Below, one piece after another: positions 53,318 through 56,300 of a stretch of DNA of 56,300 nucleotides (within the stretch, counting starts at the first letter, position 1; each line of letters opens with the position of its first letter). Location: positions 1 through 56,300 of the forward strand of contig SCQQ01000066.1 in the NCBI GenBank assembly GCA_004299095.1, in the 5' to 3' direction. Source of the DNA: Burkholderiaceae bacterium. GTDB lineage: Bacteria; Pseudomonadota; Gammaproteobacteria; Burkholderiales; Burkholderiaceae_C. Under the pieces are notes generated by a model. It did not search any database. It was not told the DNA's origin and was given only the letters and a program-made list of their open reading frames with translations. Position numbers and translations under genes: made by a program.

Positions 53318-54493
53318 TCAAACTGACTGAACGTCGGTTGCGGCTTCTTTCTCGGTGCTGGCCGGAACGATCTGCCGACGTGCCCGGACCGATTCGGCCA
53401 GGATTTTCAGGATTTCTTGCGAACCTTCCCAGCCGACGCAGGCGTCGGTGATGCTCTTGCCGTATTCGAGTTGGCTCACCGGGTCCTTGCCCGGCGTGAA
53501 TTTCTGTGCGCCGTCGTAGATGAAGCTTTCCACCATGGCGCCGAAAATACAGCGTGAGCCGGCGCTCACTTGGGCTGCGATGCTGCGCGCCACTTCGATC
53601 TGGCGCTCGTACTGCTTGTGGCTGTTACCGTGGCTCGCATCGATCATGATGCGCTGCGGCAGCCCGGCCGCGCTCAGCGCTTCGCAGGCAGATCGGACAC
53701 TGGCCGGATCGTAGTTGGGCGTTTTCTTGCCGCCGCGCAAGATGATGTGGCAATCCTTGTTGCCCTTCGTGTGCACGATGGCGACCTGGCCGTTCTTGTG
53801 CACCGACAGGAAGTGGTGCCCGTGCGCGGCGGCTTCAATTGCGTCGAGTGCGATCCGGATGCCACCGTCGGTGCCATTTTTGAAGCCGATCGGCGCGGAC
53901 AAACCCGATGCGAGCTCGCGGTGAATCTGGCTTTCGGTGGTGCGTGCGCCAATGGCGCCCCAGGAAATCAGGTCGCCGATGTATTGCGGCGAAATCACGT
54001 CGAGGAATTCGCTGCCAGCGGGCAAGCCGATGCGGTTGATTTCGATCAGCAACTCGCGTGCGATGCGCAGGCCTTCGTCGATGCAGTAGCTCTCGTCCAG
54101 ATAGGGATCGTTGATCAGGCCTTTCCAGCCCACCGTCGTTCGCGGCTTTTCAAAGTAAACCCGCATCACGATTTCCAGGTCCTTGGCGTAGAGGTCGCGC
54201 AGCGGCTTCAGGCGGCGCGCGTAGTCCTTGGCGGCCACCGGATCGTGGATCGAGCATGGCCCGATGACAACCAGCAGGCGATCGTCCTTGCCGGCGATCA
54301 GGCGGCGTATCGCTTTGCGCGTGTCGCTCACCAGTGTCTCGATGGTGGTGCCGCGAATGGGAAAGAAGCGAATCAAATCTTCAGGGGGGGGGAGCAAGGT
54401 GATCTCACGGATACGTTCGTCGTCGGTGCGCCCAGTGCGCGTTTGCGGATTGAGGGGGGTTGCGGTGGGCGCGTAGATTGCTTTGGGAGTCAT
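53318..54493 (-). CDS. aroG: 3-deoxy-7-phosphoheptulonate synthase, class I (AroFGH)
   Basis: The 391-residue product belongs to the AroFGH type of DAHP synthase, about 30 residues longer than the E. coli enzymes. Motifs include V-V-I-G-P-C-S-I-H-D-P near residue 85 (metal Cys), R-V-Y-F-E-K-P-R-T-T-V-G-W-K-G-L, W-G-A-I-G-A-R-T-T-E-S-Q, G-F-K-N-G-T-D-G and D-A-S-H-G-N-S-H-K. It joins phosphoenolpyruvate and erythrose 4-phosphate in the first step of aromatic amino acid synthesis. The N-terminal part should include the feedback-inhibition region. Transcription is preceded by a Phe/Tyr/Trp-rich leader peptide and a terminator 43 bases before the start, so it is probably under attenuation by aromatic amino acid supply. 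Confidence 0.97.
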   Translation of the reverse strand: MTPKAIYAPTATPLNPQTRTGRTDDERIREITLLPPPEDLIRFFPIRGTTIETLVSDTRKAIRRLIAGKDDRLLVVIGPCSIHDPVAAKDYARRLKPLRDLYAKDLEIVMRVYFEKPRTTVGWKGLINDPYLDESYCIDEGLRIARELLIEINRIGLPAGSEFLDVISPQYIGDLISWGAIGARTTESQIHRELASGLSAPIGFKNGTDGGIRIALDAIEAAAHGHHFLSVHKNGQVAIVHTKGNKDCHIILRGGKKTPNYDPASVRSACEALSAAGLPQRIMIDASHGNSHKQYERQIEVARSIAAQVSAGSRCIFGAMVESFIYDGAQKFTPGKDPVSQLEYGKSITDACVGWEGSQEILKILAESVRARRQIVPASTEKEAATDVQSV

Positions 54494-54535
54494 GGCGGAT
54501 TTCGGGGGGTGTCAATCGATTTGTCTTGGGCCAAT

Positions 54536-54568
54536 AAAAAAACCGCCGAGCGGATGCTTCGGCGGTTT
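54536..54568 (-). terminator. Attenuator terminator upstream of aroG
   Basis: On the minus strand AAACCGCCGA (54568-54559) pairs with TCGGCGGTTT (54549-54540), followed by further T residues (seven T from 54542 to 54536). It lies between the leader peptide stop (54599) and the aroG start (54493). The 5' arm segment CCGCCGA can pair instead with the identical copy TCGGCGG at 54617-54611 inside the leader ORF, which would form an antiterminator. Confidence 0.9.
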
Positions 54569-54598
54569 CTTTGAAGGGCTGCGTTACGACTTCGTGCT

Positions 54599-54661
54599 TC
54601 AGCCTCTCATCCGCCGACGGACCGAGAACCAAAAGTAGAAATAAAACGCAACGTGCTTCAT
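54599..54661 (-). CDS. aroG leader peptide (aromatic-rich)
   Basis: A 20-codon ORF encodes M-K-H-V-A, then the run F-Y-F-Y-F-W-F, and ends S-V-R-R-R-M-R-G. Seven consecutive aromatic codons (three kinds) in a 20-residue peptide just upstream of an intrinsic terminator and the DAHP synthase gene are the hallmark of an attenuation leader, as in the pheA and trp leaders. Stalling at these codons would leave 54617-54611 free to pair with the terminator's 5' arm and allow read-through. No strong ribosome binding site is seen before the ATG, which is a weak point. The ATG is 92 bases from the divergent cca start. Confidence 0.85.
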   Translation of the reverse strand: MKHVAFYFYFWFSVRRRMRG

Positions 54662-54753
54662 ATCGCAGGTGAATGTAGCACAACAACGCACTAAAGCGCC
54701 GGTGCCGGGTGCGCAGCGCGCTGCATCTGTGGCGTTGCCCATACACTTTGCCC

Positions 54754-55995
54754 ATGCACATTTACCTTGTAGGCGGTGCGCTGCGCGATCGGTTGCTGGG
54801 TTTGCCGGTCCAGGATCGGGATTGGGTTGTGGTGGGTGCGACGCCCGAGCAAATGACGGCACGCGGCTTCGTTCCGGTAGGCAAGGATTTCCCGGTTTTT
54901 CTGCATCCGGACACGCACGAGGAATACGCGCTGGCACGCACCGAGCGCAAGAGCGGTCACGGCTACAAGGGATTTACGGTTTTTGCCGATCCGGCCGTCA
55001 CGCTGGAAGACGATCTGGCGCGGCGTGACCTGACCATCAACGCGATCGCCGCACCCGCCGATTGGGATGGCCGCGCTACGGCACTGCTCGTGGATCCGTT
55101 CGGCGGCCAACGCGATTTGCAAGCCAAGGTGCTGCGCCACGTGACCGAAGCGTTTCGAGAAGATCCGGTGCGGATCTTGCGCGTGGCCCGTTTTGCCGCG
55201 CGCTTCCACGATTTCACGGTGGCCCCCGAGACCCTGGTGCTGATGCACAGCATGGTGATGGCTGGCGAGGTGGCTCATCTGGTGGCCGAGCGCGTCTGGC
55301 AGGAGCTGGCGCGTGGTCTGATGGAAGCGCAGCCTGCGCGCATGTTCGACGTGCTGCGCGCCTGTGGGGCGTTGGCGGTGGCGCTGCCTGAATTGGATCG
55401 GCTCTGGGGCGTGCCGCAGCGCGCCGATTACCACCCCGAAGTGGACACGGGCGTGCACGTGATGATGGTGCTGCAAATGGCCGCGCGCCTGAATGCGCCG
55501 CTGGCGGTGCGCTGGGCCTGCGTGATGCACGACTTGGGCAAGGGCACCACGCCGGCCGACGTGTTGCCGCGCCACATCGGCCACGACATGCGTGGCGTGC
55601 CGCTGGTGCGTTCGGTCGGCAAGCGCCTGCGCGTGCCGCGCGAATGCAGCGAGTTGGCCGAGTTGGTGGCGCGCGAGCACGGGAATATCCACCGCAGTCC
55701 TGAGTTGGGCGCTGGCGCTCTGTTGCGCTTGTTGCGGCGTTGCGATGCTTTCCGCAAGCCGGAGCGATTTGCCGACGCGCTGCTCGCGTGTGAATGCGAT
55801 GCGCGCGGTCGGCTGGGCTTTGATGAAGCGGCCTATCCTCAGCGCGCGCGCCTGCTGCAGGTGCTGCGGATGGCTCAAGACGTGGATACGGCGCGGATCG
55901 CAACGGACGCGGTGCGGCGCGGAGCACGCGCCGAAGCGGTCGGTCGCGCGATCGATCAGGCCCGAACCCGGGCGATTGAAGCGGGCATGGCTTGA
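54754..55995 (+). CDS. cca: CCA-adding enzyme (multifunctional, HD domain)
   Basis: The 413-residue product starts M-H-I-Y-L-V-G-G-A-L-R-D-R-L-L-G, the nucleotidyltransferase G-G-x-x-R-D motif, followed by D-R-D-W-V-V-V-G-A and L-A-R-R-D-L-T-I-N-A-I-A (nucleotide-binding motif C). F-R-E-D-P-V-R-I-L-R-V-A-R-F-A-A-R-F completes the head. The C-terminal HD phosphohydrolase domain is present (V-M-H-D-L-G-K-G-T-T near 257). It repairs or adds the CCA end of tRNA. The start is a good fit to the family N-terminus. It is divergent from the aroG leader. Confidence 0.97.
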   Translation: MHIYLVGGALRDRLLGLPVQDRDWVVVGATPEQMTARGFVPVGKDFPVFLHPDTHEEYALARTERKSGHGYKGFTVFADPAVTLEDDLARRDLTINAIAAPADWDGRATALLVDPFGGQRDLQAKVLRHVTEAFREDPVRILRVARFAARFHDFTVAPETLVLMHSMVMAGEVAHLVAERVWQELARGLMEAQPARMFDVLRACGALAVALPELDRLWGVPQRADYHPEVDTGVHVMMVLQMAARLNAPLAVRWACVMHDLGKGTTPADVLPRHIGHDMRGVPLVRSVGKRLRVPRECSELAELVAREHGNIHRSPELGAGALLRLLRRCDAFRKPERFADALLACECDARGRLGFDEAAYPQRARLLQVLRMAQDVDTARIATDAVRRGARAEAVGRAIDQARTRAIEAGMA

Positions 55996-56098
55996 CGGTC
56001 GGCTCATGGCGGCGGTTGCTCGGGAAATTGAAGGCCCTGCGCAGGTGCCGCATCGCTATGCTTTTGCCTTGACATGGGTCGAGATCGAGGAAACGTGA

Positions 56099-56300
56099 AT
56101 GAATGCAACAGATGTTGTCATCCTGGCTGCCGGCAAAGGCACGCGCATGAAGAGCGCTCGCCCCAAGGTGCTGCAGCGCTTGGGCGAGCGGGCGCTTCTG
56201 GCGCATGTCCTGATGGTCGCTGGCGAGTTGAAGCCGCGATCGGTCGTCGTGGTGACAGGACAAGCGGCGGAACAGGTGGAATCCGCGGCGCGCAAGACAG
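56099..56300 (+). CDS. glmU: Bifunctional GlmU, N-terminal fragment
   Basis: The gene starts at the ATG at 56099 and runs off the window after 67 residues. The visible part shows [13 protein letters not shown] and P-K-V-L-Q, the nucleotidyltransferase signature of GlmU (UTP/GlcNAc-1-P uridylyltransferase domain), followed by [12 protein letters not shown]. Full GlmU makes UDP-GlcNAc for peptidoglycan and lipid A. The C-terminal acetyltransferase half is not visible. agatcgaggaaacgtga precedes the start, with gagg as ribosome binding site. Confidence 0.9.
   Translation, partial: MNATDVVILAAGKGTRMKSARPKVLQRLGERALLAHVLMVAGELKPRSVVVVTGQAAEQVESAARKT

Overview
The window is high-GC chromosomal DNA from a betaproteobacterium, most likely Burkholderiales. 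The evidence is the gene content and order: an SAH-riboswitch-controlled ahcY-metF pair, a fimT-pilV-pilW-pilX-pilY1-pilE minor-pilin cluster, rplM-rpsI next to bactofilin and erpA, accB-accC-prmA-DUF3426-PfkB, mpl, and cca. I cannot name the species from sequence alone. Almost everything is coding. No tRNA, rRNA, CRISPR array or intact insertion sequence was seen.

Layout. 1-2930: the end of an acetyl-CoA synthetase gene, then a poorly coding, decayed stretch with an AraC-family remnant, a small orphan ORF and an exported protein of unknown function. 2930-7290: a SecD-P1-like lipoprotein, hydroxypyruvate isomerase, dgkA-eptA (lipid recycling and lipid A modification) and a DUF1439 protein. 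7500-14740: type IV pilus minor pilins and the PilY1 tip protein, with fimT frameshifted. 15020-20410 (minus): a complete archaic (Csu-like) chaperone-usher pilus operon behind a textbook sigma-54 promoter. 21128-25491: a YghU-like GST divergent from a five-gene, Cys-rich ABC-transporter operon that also encodes a remodelled IscU/NifU-fold protein and a DsrE-fold protein. 25726-29803: alcohol dehydrogenase, aldehyde dehydrogenase and an M20 peptidase. 29825-56300: mostly housekeeping genes (ttcA, ybeY, dtd, CDF exporter, tyrS, M23 peptidase, erpA, bactofilin, rpsI-rplM, rlmJ, rlpA, metF-ahcY, prfC, hemerythrin, adenosine-kinase-like PfkB, DUF3426 protein, prmA, accC-accB, TlpA thioredoxin, mpl, a frameshifted TRIC channel, aroG, cca, start of glmU).

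Main observations. (1) The operon at 22101-25491 combines a Tat-exported NitT/TauT-type binding protein, ATPase and permease with two small cytoplasmic proteins. Cys-Cys motifs recur in three of its five products, and the IscU-fold member has lost the canonical scaffold cysteines but gained others. This looks like a thiol-handled soft-metal or sulfur-compound uptake system, and it is the best candidate for an under-described system. (2) aroG is preceded by a 20-codon leader peptide with a Phe/Tyr/Trp run, an intrinsic terminator and a matching antiterminator segment, which is a classical attenuator. (3) An SAH riboswitch with a terminator-like hairpin precedes ahcY-metF. (4) A perfect sigma-54 promoter precedes the chaperone-usher operon. 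(5) A 23-codon ORF is translationally coupled to rlpA. Two frameshifts (fimT, TRIC) may be real or assembly errors.
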